DNA from: Halomonas stenophila
GTDB lineage: Bacteria > Pseudomonadota > Gammaproteobacteria > Pseudomonadales > Halomonadaceae
Length of the DNA stretch: 64,000 nt
Direction: 5' to 3'
Assembly (NCBI RefSeq): GCF_014192275.1
Contig: NZ_JACHXR010000005.1
Span: 186,001-250,000, forward strand
Below are positions 36,144 through 44,979 of the stretch, piece after piece. A program made the translations under genes and the position numbers. Numbering within the stretch: position 1 is the first letter of the stretch; every line of letters begins with the position of its first letter. Under the pieces are notes generated by a model. The model was not told where the DNA came from, searched no databases, and saw only the letters and a list, made by a program, of their open reading frames with translations.

Positions 36144-37852
36144 CTATCCCGGGTGGTCGGCCGATGGCGCAACGCGCTTCAGGATATGCTCGGCCATCCC
36201 CTTCGCCAGCTCATCCTCGCCGCAGAAGATGCAATCGACGGCCTCCCTGGCCAGCAGGCTGGCGTCGTCTTCGCTCTGGGCGCGTACCGCCACTTCGATG
36301 TCGGGATTCAGCGCTCTCGCCGTCCCGGTCATCTGATGCACGTCGAGAGTATCGGAAATGGCGATGACCAGCATGGCGGCACGGGCGATGTGCGCCTGTA
36401 TCAGCACGGATGGCTCGGCGGCGTTTCCCGATACGGCCGCGATATCCTGCCGGCGCAGCGCTTCCACCAGTTCCCGGTTCTGTTCGACCACGACGAACGG
36501 GATACCCCGTCGGCCCAGCGCCTCACCGATCTGTCGGCCGACGCGGCCATGACCGACCAGCACCACTTGTCCCTCGAGGTAGCGATCTTCGGTCGACAGG
36601 GGGAGCTCGGCGAAGGGGTCCTGGCGTTGATCCAGTTGACGGGCCAGGCGGGAATTTTCCAGCACCTTGTTACGCAGCGGCTCGATCAGGCCGAAAATCA
36701 TGGGATTGAGCGCGATCGAGATCAAGGCGCCGGCCAGGATCAGGCTCTGTCCTTCGGCGGTGAGGAGACCCAGTGACATGCCGAGGCCGGCCAGGATGAA
36801 GGAAAATTCCCCGATCTGGGCGAGGCTGGCCGCCACCGTGAAGGCCGTGCTGAGTGGATAGTGAAAGGCGGTGACCAGCAAGGCGGCGGCGACGGACTTG
36901 CCGATGATGATGATGGCCACGACGCCGATCACGCGAAGCGGGCTGTCGATCAGCACCCCAGGCTCGAACAGCATGCCCACGGAGACGAAGAACAGCACCG
37001 CGAAGGCATCACGCAACGGCAAGGATTCTTCCGCCGCCCGGTGGCTGAACGTCGATTCCCGCATGACCATGCCGGCGAAGAAGGCGCCGAGCGCGAAGGA
37101 AACGCCAAAGAGTTCGGCGGCACCGAAGGCGATGGTGATCGCCGCCGCAATGACGGCAAGCGTGAACAGCTCCCGGGAGCCTGTCCGGGCCACCAGCCAC
37201 AGCACCCAGGGCATGACGCGGCGTCCCACGATCAACATCAAGGCCACGAAGGCGCCGACCTGCAGGAACGTCAGGCCCAGGGTCCGCCAGAGGGGAGACT
37301 GGAGGGAGCCGTCTGTCTCGGTACCGCCGAGCATCCCGGCCAAGGGGGGGAGCAGCACCAGCACCACCACCATGGCCAGGTCTTCCACGACCAGCCAGCC
37401 GACCGCAATGTAGCCATTCATCGACGCGAGGATCCCGCGGGCTTCCAGCGCCTTGAACAGTACCACCGTGCTGGCCACCGACAGCGAGAGGCCGAACACC
37501 AGGCTACTACCGAGCCCCAGCCCCAGGCCCCTGCGAGCGCCATGCCCAGGAGCGTCGCCACCGTCATCTGGGCAATGGCACCCGGCAGTGCCACGTGCTT
37601 GACCGAGAGCAGGTTATCCAGGGAGAAGCGCAGGCCTACGCCGAACATCAGCAGCATGATGCCCAACTCGGCCAGCTGACTCGCGGTAGCCATGTCGGCC
37701 ACGTAGCCCGGTGTCGCCGGCCCGATGGCGATGCCTGCCAGGAGATAACCCAGCAGAGCGGGAAGCTTCAATTTGTCGGCGAGGATGCCGAGCACCAGGG
37801 CGAGACCCAAGCCTGCGGCCAACGTCGTGATGAGTGTCGTGTCGTGGGGCAT
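36144..37852 (-). pseudogene. CPA2 K+/H+ antiporter (YbaL/KefB type) with a frameshift
   Basis: A monovalent cation:proton antiporter in two reading frames. The N-terminal part (37852 to about 37515) gives MPHDTTLITTLAAGLGLALV and LGIMLLMFGVGLRFSLDNLL; the rest (37499-36144) continues FGLSLSVASTVVLFKALEAR through the transmembrane domain and a C-terminal TrkA-N regulatory domain with LVGHGRVGRQIGEALGRRG. The break falls near 37509-37521 in the G-rich minus-strand stretch TGGGGCTGGGGCTCGG: one extra base would restore GAWGWGLGSSLVFGLSL. This is a genuine inactivating deletion, phase variation in a homopolymer, or a sequencing error. All other parts look intact. Confidence 0.88.
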
Positions 37853-38135
37853 GGATCCTGCGTCGCTGTGATGGCCGTTGGTTGGGCGTCAATTCGACTC
37901 ATGTCCTCGAATGTCCAGGCTGGACCAGTATATGTCCAATCCTTCGGTGGCGACTCGCCCCCGCGGCTCGCCGCACGAGCCGGGATGGGTCGGTTTTTTG
38001 CCGAAAGTATTAGGGAACGTAGAAATATTACCTGGCCCCGACGTCGGGGGGCTGCTAGCGTCTTTCCTGGCGGCGAGCGAAAGCCTCGTCCATAACAAGG
38101 ACAACGCCTTACCGATTCGCGACGGAGGATCCTTC

Positions 38136-39098
38136 ATGCGAGCACTCAAGTATGCCCTGGCGGCCTCACTGCTGGTGGCGGCCCCCGCGGCCCTGGCCCA
38201 GCAGCAGCTGTCCATCGCCACCGGCGGTACCGGCGGCACCTACTACCCCTATGGCGGTGGCCTGGCCGAGCTGATCGGCGAGCACGTCGAGGGCTACGAC
38301 GCCGTGGCCGAGGTCACCGGCGCCTCGGTGGAGAACATGGGGCTGGTCTGGCGCGGCGACTCCGACCTGGCGCTGGCCCTGGCCGATACCGTCTACCAGG
38401 CCTATAACGGCACCGGCGACTTCGAGGGCCGCCAACTGGAGAACATCCGTGCGCTGGCATCGATCTACCCCAACGCCGTGCAGATCGTCACCCTGGCGGA
38501 TTCCGGCATCGAGTCGCTGTCCGACCTCGAGGGCAAGACGGTCTCGGTGGGCGCGCCGGGCAGCGGCACCGAGCTCAATGCCCGGGCGGTGCTGGAGTCC
38601 AACGGCATCACCTACGACGACATCGATGCGCGCCGGCTCAACTTCAACGAGACCGCCGATGCCATCCGCGACGGCGACATCGACGCCGGCTTCTGGAGCG
38701 TCGGCCCGCCCACCAGCTCGATCCTCAACCTGGCCACCACCCGCGACATCCGGCTGATCGGCCTGACCGAGGAGGAGATCGCCAACGCCCAGGCCGAGTC
38801 GCCGGTATTCGCCGCCTACCAGCTCAAGGCCGGGCTCTACGAGGGCATGGAAGAAGCGGTGCAGACCATCGGCATCCCCAACGTGCTGGCGGTGAGCAGC
38901 GAGATGGACGAGGAGCTGGCCTACCAGATCACCAGGACGCTGTTCGAGCAGACCGACCAGCTGATCGCCATCCACCCGGCGGCCAACGACACCACCGTCG
39001 AGTTCAGCGTCGAGTCCACGCCCATCGCCTTCCATCCCGGCGCGCTGCGCTACTACGAGGAAGTGGGCGCCGAGATCGCCGACCGTCAGCGTCCCTGA
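38136..39098 (+). CDS. TAXI-family TRAP transporter solute-binding protein
   Basis: A 320-aa periplasmic protein with signal peptide (MRALKYALAASLLVAAPAAL, cleavage near ALAQ) and the TAXI-type binding domain: LSIATGGTGGTYYPYGGGLA at the mature N-terminus, LIWRGDSDLALALAD-like first lobe, and VGAPGSGTELNARAVLESNG in the second. It delivers a carboxylate or amino acid, often glutamate-like, to the fused TRAP membrane subunit at 39740. The start is supported by CGGAGGATCCTTC. It is the first gene of a three-gene unit with the DUF1850 protein and the TRAP permease. Confidence 0.9.
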   Translation: MRALKYALAASLLVAAPAALAQQQLSIATGGTGGTYYPYGGGLAELIGEHVEGYDAVAEVTGASVENMGLVWRGDSDLALALADTVYQAYNGTGDFEGRQLENIRALASIYPNAVQIVTLADSGIESLSDLEGKTVSVGAPGSGTELNARAVLESNGITYDDIDARRLNFNETADAIRDGDIDAGFWSVGPPTSSILNLATTRDIRLIGLTEEEIANAQAESPVFAAYQLKAGLYEGMEEAVQTIGIPNVLAVSSEMDEELAYQITRTLFEQTDQLIAIHPAANDTTVEFSVESTPIAFHPGALRYYEEVGAEIADRQRP

Positions 39099-39109
39099 GT
39101 GACGTCGAC

Positions 39110-39700
39110 ATGTCGCTGCTGACCCGGGGGCGGGCCGCCTGGCTCGCCCCCTGGCTGTGGTGCATGCTGGGGATCGCCTCGCCGGCCCTGGCCGATGCCG
39201 GGTGTCCGACCCACGAGCTGCGGGTCCGCGATGCCCAGGGCCAGGCCCTGGTACGGCTGCCGATGCCGGAAGGGGCCGGCTGGTGCCTGGCCTGGAACCA
39301 CTCCGTGGAGGGCTTTCCCGTTCACGACTGCTATCGCAACCGGGGCGGGCACATGGTGCTCGTGCGCAGCCACCTGCCGGACTTCGCCGCCGGCCTGGAT
39401 CACATTCCGGGGCGTGGCCGCCAGGTCTCCGATGGGGAGGGCGGCTACTGGATCGAGGAGATCGACGAGCCGGTACCCGGTGATCACTACCGCCTGCGGG
39501 TGGGCACCAGACGCGTCGATCATCGCCTGGTGCGCCACGGCGAGCCGAGCCTGGCGGCCCTGCTGGACGGGGCCCGGGACTGCGGTGCGGGGCGCTACGC
39601 CGACGTATCGGCGGCCCCGGTGGTGGTGAGCCTGAGCGAGCGGGCCGCCAATGCGCGCGTGACGGTGTCATTGGAAGCCCTGGAAACTGCGAATCCCTGA
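39110..39700 (+). CDS. DUF1850 protein associated with TAXI TRAP transporter
   Basis: A 196-aa exported protein (hydrophobic N-terminal segment LAPWLWCMLGIASPALADA) with the DUF1850 pattern: CLAWNHSVEGFPVHDCYRNR and a mid-region with VLVRSHLPDFAAGLDHIPGR. It begins 11 bp after the binding-protein stop and ends 39 bp before the permease, so it is encoded inside the transporter operon. DUF1850 proteins recur with TAXI TRAP systems; their role in transport is unknown. Two cysteines flank the conserved motif and could form a disulfide in the periplasm. Confidence 0.85.
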   Translation: MSLLTRGRAAWLAPWLWCMLGIASPALADAGCPTHELRVRDAQGQALVRLPMPEGAGWCLAWNHSVEGFPVHDCYRNRGGHMVLVRSHLPDFAAGLDHIPGRGRQVSDGEGGYWIEEIDEPVPGDHYRLRVGTRRVDHRLVRHGEPSLAALLDGARDCGAGRYADVSAAPVVVSLSERAANARVTVSLEALETANP

Positions 39701-39739
39701 CCGGATATCCCATTTGCGAGAGACGCGAGAGAGACGCCC

Positions 39740-41746
39740 ATGAGCGAAGCGGGTCCTTCCCCCATCGTCCCCGGTAGCCAGGCGCCGCACTCGCGCCCGG
39801 TGCTGTGGCTGATCAGCCTGGTGGCCGTGACGCTGTCGCTGTTCCAGCTGTATTCCGCCGGCATCGAGCCGCTGGGCCTGTTCTACCAGCGCAGCATCCA
39901 CCTGGCGCTGATCATGATGCTGGCCTTCCTGATGTTTCCGGTCTTCGGCCCCCGGCACCGACGGGGACTGGTCGGCGGGGCGATCGACCTGGTGTTCTTC
40001 GCCGGGGCGGTGATCACCGGCGGCTACCTGGTGCTGTACCTCGACGAGATCATCAACCGTGCGGGCTTCTGGAGCCGGACCGACATCGTGATCGGCTGCA
40101 TCGCCACCGTTACCGTGCTCGAGGCGAGCCGGCGGGCGGTGGGGCTCGGCATGACGATCATCGGCATCCTGGCCATCCTCTACGCCTTCGCCGGACCCCG
40201 CGGCGAGCTGCCCTGGCTCGGCCAGTTCCTGCCCGGCATCCTCGAGCACCGCGGCTACAACCTGGATCGCCTCGTCGGCCAGCTGTACCTGGGCCAGGAG
40301 GGCATTTTCGGCCTGCCCATGGGCGTGGCGGCCACCTATATCTTCATCTTCGTGCTGTTCGGCGCCTTCCTCGAGATCACCGGCGCCGGCAAGTTCTTCA
40401 TCGATCTGGCCTATGCCGCCACCGGGCGGCAGCGCGGCGGGCCGGCCAAGGCCGCGGTCATCGCCTCGGCCGGCATGGGCTCGATCTCCGGCAGCGCCAT
40501 CGCCAACGTGGTGACCACCGGGGCCTTCACCATCCCGCTGATGAAGCGCCTGGGCTACAAGCCCCACCAGGCCGGCGGCATCGAGGCGGCCGCCTCCACC
40601 GGCGGCCAGATCATGCCGCCGCTGATGGGGGCCGGCGCCTTCCTGATCGCCGAGTACACTCGCATGCCCTACCTGGACGTGGTCAAGGTCAGCATCCTGC
40701 CGGCGATCATGTACTTCTCCACCGTCTACTTGTTCGTGCACATCATCGCGCTCAAGCAGGGCATGCAGGGCATGACTCGGAGCGAGCTGCCGCAGATGCG
40801 CGACGTCATGGGCGCCGGCTGGCACTTCCTGCTGCCGCTGGCGGTGCTGGTCTGGCTGCTGGTGATGAACATGTCGCCGATGCGGGTGGGCTACTACGCC
40901 ATCCTCACCATGCTGGCGGTGGCGGCGGCTCGCTTCGCCGTGTGGTTCCTGTTCATCGCGCCGCGCGAGGGCCAGCGGGTGACCGGCGAAACCCTGCGAG
41001 AGGCGGTGAAGAGCGGGCTGGTCAAGCTGGTCGGCGGCCTGGAACTCGGGGCCCGCAATGCGGTGGCGGTGTCGATGGCCTGTGCCGTGGCGGGGATCAT
41101 CGTCGGGGTGGTGGGCCTGACCGGCCTGGGGCTCAAGTTCTCGGCGATGATGATGGCCTTCTCCGGCGGCAACCTGCTGCTGGCGCTGGTGATGGTGCTG
41201 CTGGCCAGCCTGGTGCTGGGCATGGGGCTGCCGGTGACCGCCAGCTACATCGTGCTGATCGTGCTGGTCGGCCCGGCCTTGACCGCGGAGTTCGGGGTGC
41301 CGCTGCTGATCGCCCACCTGGTGGTGTTCTGGTACTCCCAGGATTCCAACGTCACCCCGCCCATCGCGCTGGCCGGCTTCGCCGGGGCGGCCATCGCCGG
41401 GGCCAAGCCCATGGACACCGGCTTCCAGGCCTGGAAGTTCGCCAAGGGGCTCTACCTGATCCCGCTGTTCATGGTCTTCAACCCGGAGATCATCATGGGC
41501 GGGCCCTTGCCGCTGCTGGTGTGGAGCGCGCTGACCGCCTTCCTGGCGCTGGGCGCCTTCGCCGCGGCCCTGGAAGGCTATCTGTTCACGCGGATGTCGG
41601 CACCGGTGCGGCTGGTGCTGCTGCCGGCCATCGTCGCGGTCTTTTATCCGAGCCTCGTCGCCGAGGTAGTCGGGGCGGCGGTGATGGCGCTGGCGCTTGT
41701 CGGCAACTGGCTGGCCAGCCGGCGGGAGGTGGTGGCCGCCGGCTAG
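39740..41746 (+). CDS. TRAP transporter fused permease subunit (TAXI type)
   Basis: A 668-aa inner-membrane protein fusing the small 4-TM and large 12-TM TRAP subunits. The N-terminal small-subunit part spans about residues 20-130. The DctM-like domain contains AVIASAGMGSISGSAIANVV with TTGAFTIPLMKRLGYKPHQA, and GGIEAAASTGGQIMPPLMGA. Near the end VLGMGLPVTASYIVLIVLVG and the SQDSNVTPPIALAGFAGAAI region, both typical of TAXI-linked permeases, are present. It imports the ligand captured by the 38136 product, driven by a sodium or proton gradient. The operon ends at a strong hairpin. Confidence 0.92.
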   Translation: MSEAGPSPIVPGSQAPHSRPVLWLISLVAVTLSLFQLYSAGIEPLGLFYQRSIHLALIMMLAFLMFPVFGPRHRRGLVGGAIDLVFFAGAVITGGYLVLYLDEIINRAGFWSRTDIVIGCIATVTVLEASRRAVGLGMTIIGILAILYAFAGPRGELPWLGQFLPGILEHRGYNLDRLVGQLYLGQEGIFGLPMGVAATYIFIFVLFGAFLEITGAGKFFIDLAYAATGRQRGGPAKAAVIASAGMGSISGSAIANVVTTGAFTIPLMKRLGYKPHQAGGIEAAASTGGQIMPPLMGAGAFLIAEYTRMPYLDVVKVSILPAIMYFSTVYLFVHIIALKQGMQGMTRSELPQMRDVMGAGWHFLLPLAVLVWLLVMNMSPMRVGYYAILTMLAVAAARFAVWFLFIAPREGQRVTGETLREAVKSGLVKLVGGLELGARNAVAVSMACAVAGIIVGVVGLTGLGLKFSAMMMAFSGGNLLLALVMVLLASLVLGMGLPVTASYIVLIVLVGPALTAEFGVPLLIAHLVVFWYSQDSNVTPPIALAGFAGAAIAGAKPMDTGFQAWKFAKGLYLIPLFMVFNPEIIMGGPLPLLVWSALTAFLALGAFAAALEGYLFTRMSAPVRLVLLPAIVAVFYPSLVAEVVGAAVMALALVGNWLASRREVVAAG

Positions 41747-41768
41747 CCTCGCCGGTGCGGCCACGCAC

Positions 41769-41798
41769 AGGCCCCGCCCCGAGGTCCGGGCGGGGCCT
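41769..41798. terminator. Bidirectional terminator between TRAP permease and lipoprotein genes
   Basis: An 11-bp perfect GC stem AGGCCCCGCCC / GGGCGGGGCCT with an 8-base loop in the 66-bp gap between two convergent genes. It can serve both strands. Confidence 0.75.
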
Positions 41799-41812
41799 GA
41801 TCATAGGCGGGC

Positions 41813-42553
41813 CTACTGGGTCGCGGTGGTCGTGTCGCCTTCACTCGGGGTGGCGGGCTCCTGCATCTCGGTGGCCTGCTCGTCGATCGCCTCCATGCTC
41901 TCGCCGGAGGCCTCGTCGGCGGTGTCGCTGGACGCGCCGGCCGCGTCATCGGACTGGAGCATGTCCTGCTGCGCTTCCTGCAGGTTCTCGTCACCGGCGG
42001 CCTCGCTGGTCACCGGCTCCAGCACCAGGGTGATGGGGCCCTGCTCGGCGTCGGGGCCGACCTCGACCGTGTGGCGCTCCTTGGTGGTCCAGCGCAGGTT
42101 GTCGTCGCCATCGCGCAGGGTCGCCTGCAGGATGTGGGCGTGGTCGGCGGTCACGGCCGAGACATCGTAGTCGAGGGCGAACTCGACGGGCTCACCGTCC
42201 TCGGGCGTCACCGTGGTCTCGGTGATCACGGTGGCGGGGGCATCCGCCTTGGCCACTTCCCGCAGGCTCACCGTCACCTCGGCCTCTTTCGGCAGCGGGG
42301 TCTCGGTGGCGGCGAATTCCAGCATGCCCTGCAGGGTCTGGCTGGCCTGCTGTTCGGCCTCCTCGGGCTGCTCGGCCTGGCTGGTGGTCTCTTCCTGGGG
42401 CTGCTCGGCCTGGCTGGTGGTCTCTTCCTGGGGCTGCTCGGCCTGGCTGGTGGTCTCGTCCTGGGCGGCCTGCTCGGTGTCCTCACCGTTGTCGCAGCCG
42501 GCCAGGGCCAGGGTGCCCGTGAGGGCGGCAGCAATGAAAAGATGGCGTTTCAT
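41813..42553 (-). CDS. Repeat-containing acidic lipoprotein
   Basis: A 246-aa product with a lipoprotein signal: MKRHLFIAAALTGTLALAGC, lipobox ALAGC with Cys at residue 20. After it comes a Glu/Gln/Thr-rich linker with three copies of the 11-residue unit EETTSQAEQPQ (about residues 30-65), then a beta-rich domain (about residues 75-180) and an acidic C-terminal tail. Start 42553 has GAAGGAGAACGACC upstream. It should be anchored in a membrane facing the periplasm. I do not recognise the folded domain. The gene stands alone between the TRAP operon and purE. Confidence 0.75.
   Translation of the reverse strand: MKRHLFIAAALTGTLALAGCDNGEDTEQAAQDETTSQAEQPQEETTSQAEQPQEETTSQAEQPEEAEQQASQTLQGMLEFAATETPLPKEAEVTVSLREVAKADAPATVITETTVTPEDGEPVEFALDYDVSAVTADHAHILQATLRDGDDNLRWTTKERHTVEVGPDAEQGPITLVLEPVTSEAAGDENLQEAQQDMLQSDDAAGASSDTADEASGESMEAIDEQATEMQEPATPSEGDTTTATQ
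42366..42464. repeat. Three tandem 33-bp repeats inside the lipoprotein gene
   Basis: Units begin at 42366, 42399 and 42432 (GGCTGCTCGGCCTGGCTGGT is the shared start) and encode EETTSQAEQPQ on the minus strand. The first two are identical; the third differs by one base. The length is a multiple of three, so copy number can change without breaking the frame. Confidence 0.85.
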
Positions 42554-42841
42554 GGTCGTTCTCCTTCGGCACGGTGTCCTTGTGGACGATATCCATGTGG
42601 ATAGGGTAGGTCGCGTTCCCGGTGACCGCTTGACCATGACCCTAGCAAGCCAATGCGCAGGAAGGGTGAAACCTGCTGTCGCCCGACCGCGACGCTTCCC
42701 GGCGACGACGCCCCCGTGCCGCCGGGCGTCGGGGAGAGGTAGGCGCCGCACGGCTCTGCTAGAATAGCGGCCTTCCAATTTGTCACCCGCCCGCGGCACC
42801 GACCGCGGGCGGCGTCATTGCCCGTTCTCGAGGAGCCCTGG

Positions 42842-43351
42842 ATGCCTGCATCGAACGAGTCGCCACGCGTCGGCGTGATCATGGGGTCGAAGTCCGACTG
42901 GCCGGTCATGGAGCATGCCGTCGGCATGCTCGAGCGCCTCGGCGTGCCCTACGAGACCCGCGTGGTCTCGGCCCACCGCACCCCGGACCTGCTGTTCGAC
43001 TATGCCAAGTCCGCCGCCGAGCGCGGCCTCTCGGTGATCATCGCCGGGGCCGGCGGGGCCGCCCACCTGCCCGGCATGGTGGCCTCCCAGACGGCGCTGC
43101 CGGTGCTCGGCGTACCGGTGGAGTCCAAGGCCCTGAAGGGGCTGGATTCGCTGCTCTCCATCGTGCAGATGCCCGGCGGCATCGCCGTGGGCACCCTGGC
43201 CATCGGCAAGGCCGGCGCCACCAACGCCGGGCTGATGGCGGCCCAGATCGTCGGGCTGCAGGACGACGGCGTGCGTGCCGCCGTCGAGGCGTTCCGCGCC
43301 GAGCAGACCCGGACGGTGCTGGACAATCCCGATCCGCGTCCCAATCCCTGA
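42842..43351 (+). CDS. purE: N5-carboxyaminoimidazole ribonucleotide mutase
   Basis: Rearranges N5-CAIR to CAIR in purine synthesis. The 169-aa protein has the class I PurE motifs [25 protein letters not shown] and [14 protein letters not shown]. Start 42842 ([11 protein letters not shown]) is chosen because CGAGGAG precedes it and it lies just before the conserved core. It is followed 25 bp later by purK, its partner step, in one operon. Confidence 0.95.
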   Translation: MPASNESPRVGVIMGSKSDWPVMEHAVGMLERLGVPYETRVVSAHRTPDLLFDYAKSAAERGLSVIIAGAGGAAHLPGMVASQTALPVLGVPVESKALKGLDSLLSIVQMPGGIAVGTLAIGKAGATNAGLMAAQIVGLQDDGVRAAVEAFRAEQTRTVLDNPDPRPNP

Positions 43352-43376
43352 TCGAGAGACGAGTGAGGAAGCCAAG

Positions 43377-44492
43377 ATGAAAATCGGCGTACTGGGGGCC
43401 GGCCAGCTCGGCCGGATGCTGGCCCTGGCGGGCTATCCGCTGGCCAACCGCTTCACCTTCCTCGACACCACCGGCCACCCCAGCGCCGGGATCGGCGAGG
43501 TGATGATCGACACCGACCGGCGCCACCTCGAGGAATTCCTCGAGCGCGTCGACCTGGTCACCTACGAGTTCGAGCACCTGCCGGTGTCGCTGGTCCAGGC
43601 CATCGAGGAACACAAGCCCGTGCACCCCTCCAGCGAGGCGATCCGGGTCTGCCAGAACCGTGCCGAGGAGAAGGCGCTGTTCGACCGCCTGGGCATCCCC
43701 ACCCCGGCCTATCGCCTGGTGGAGAGTGCCGAGGCGCTGGAGGCCGCGGCCCGGGAGCTGGGCACGCCGGTGGTCGCCAAGTCGGTGACCGAGGGCTACG
43801 ACGGCAAGGGCCAGGCGGTACTAAAGGACCCGGCCGAGGCCGCCGACGCCTGGCATGCCATCAACCATCCGCGGCTGATCGTCGAGGCCTTCGTCGACTT
43901 CGTGCGCGAGGTGTCGATCATCGCCGTGCGCGGCCGCGACGGCGAGGTGGCCTTCTACCCGATGGCCGAGAACGTCCACGTCGATGGCATCCTGCGCTAC
44001 TCGGTGGCGCCCCTGCCCGACCTCGACGCGGCCATCCAGCAGACCGCCGACGGCTATATCCGCGCGCTGCTCGACGAGCTCGACTACGTGGGGGTGCTGA
44101 CCCTGGAGCTTTTCCAGACCCGTGACGGCGGCCTGATGGCCAACGAGATGGCGCCCCGGGTCCACAACTCCGGGCACTGGACCATGGACGGCGCCGTGAC
44201 CAGCCAGTTCGAGAACCACCTGCGGGCCATCCAGGGCCTGCCGCTGGGCGACACCGCCGCACGGCTGCCGACCTGCATGGTCAACGTCATCGGCCGGGAG
44301 GGCGACCCGGCTGAGCTGCTCGCGATCGAGGACGCCCACCTGCACCGCTACGACAAGAGCGAGCGAGCCGGCCGCAAGCTCGGCCATGTCAACCTGGTGG
44401 CGCCGACCCATGACGCCCTGCTGGAGAAGGTCCGGGCCTGCGCGGCCCTGTTGCCCGACGCGCCGGAGCCCCGCTTCAGCTTCGAGGAGTGA
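43377..44492 (+). CDS. purK: N5-carboxyaminoimidazole ribonucleotide synthase
   Basis: ATP-grasp enzyme that makes N5-CAIR from AIR, bicarbonate and ATP. The 371-aa protein opens with MKIGVLGAGQLGRMLALAGY and carries YEFEHLPVSLVQAIE, the ATP-grasp segment VVAKSVTEGYDGKGQAVLKD, and the metal-binding block MANEMAPRVHNSGHWTMDG. Start 43377 has GAGTGAGGAAGCCAAG upstream. Coupled with purE. Confidence 0.95.
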   Translation: MKIGVLGAGQLGRMLALAGYPLANRFTFLDTTGHPSAGIGEVMIDTDRRHLEEFLERVDLVTYEFEHLPVSLVQAIEEHKPVHPSSEAIRVCQNRAEEKALFDRLGIPTPAYRLVESAEALEAAARELGTPVVAKSVTEGYDGKGQAVLKDPAEAADAWHAINHPRLIVEAFVDFVREVSIIAVRGRDGEVAFYPMAENVHVDGILRYSVAPLPDLDAAIQQTADGYIRALLDELDYVGVLTLELFQTRDGGLMANEMAPRVHNSGHWTMDGAVTSQFENHLRAIQGLPLGDTAARLPTCMVNVIGREGDPAELLAIEDAHLHRYDKSERAGRKLGHVNLVAPTHDALLEKVRACAALLPDAPEPRFSFEE

Positions 44493-44631
44493 CGGCCACG
44501 GGCCACTGGAAGGCCGGCCATTCGGGTTCGCTCCCGGCATCCCCCCGGCGTCACTCTGCTAGGGTTGTTGAAAGGCAACTGCTGGTGCGGCCGGGAGGCG
44601 GCCGAACACGCCGACCATGCCGGGGGGTTAC

Positions 44632-44979
44632 ATGGAGCTGCTCCTATTCTTCGTCATCCTGATCCTGAGCCTCGGCGCCGGCCTGCTGCTGCAGTGGTGG
44701 CCGAGCCGCCATCATCCCATGCCCACCTACCCGCAACGTGCGCCCTTTCTGGGCGGTGGCCTGCCGGATACCCATGCCTGGAGCCGCTTTCACGTCCGCT
44801 ATTATCCCATGGCCCTGCTGCTCATCGCCTTCGAGATGGAGATGATGTTCATGTACCCCTGGGCGGTGGTCTATGTGGCGCAGGGCATGAAGGCGGTGAT
44901 GGAAATGGGCATGTTCCTGGCCATCCTGTCCGTGGGCATCCTCTATGGCTGGCGCGAGGGGGTGTTTAGATGGCAGTGA
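44632..44979 (+). CDS. nuoA: Complex-I-like subunit A (NuoA homologue)
   Basis: A 115-aa membrane protein with three predicted helices. The second helix, YYPMALLLIAFEMEMMFMYP followed by WAVVYVAQ, aligns with the NuoA core (canonical FDVE-x-x-FLYPWA) and keeps acidic residues in the same place. Start 44632 (MELLLFF) is preferred to 44617 because GGGGGGTTAC directly precedes it. The next gene starts ten bases before its stop. It is the first gene of the eight-gene operon; unlike in a standard nuo operon the next gene is not a normal nuoB. Confidence 0.88.
   Translation: MELLLFFVILILSLGAGLLLQWWPSRHHPMPTYPQRAPFLGGGLPDTHAWSRFHVRYYPMALLLIAFEMEMMFMYPWAVVYVAQGMKAVMEMGMFLAILSVGILYGWREGVFRWQ

Noticed and set aside
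42366..42464. CRISPR-like repeat
   Set aside because: Tandem units without spacers, in frame inside a lipoprotein gene.
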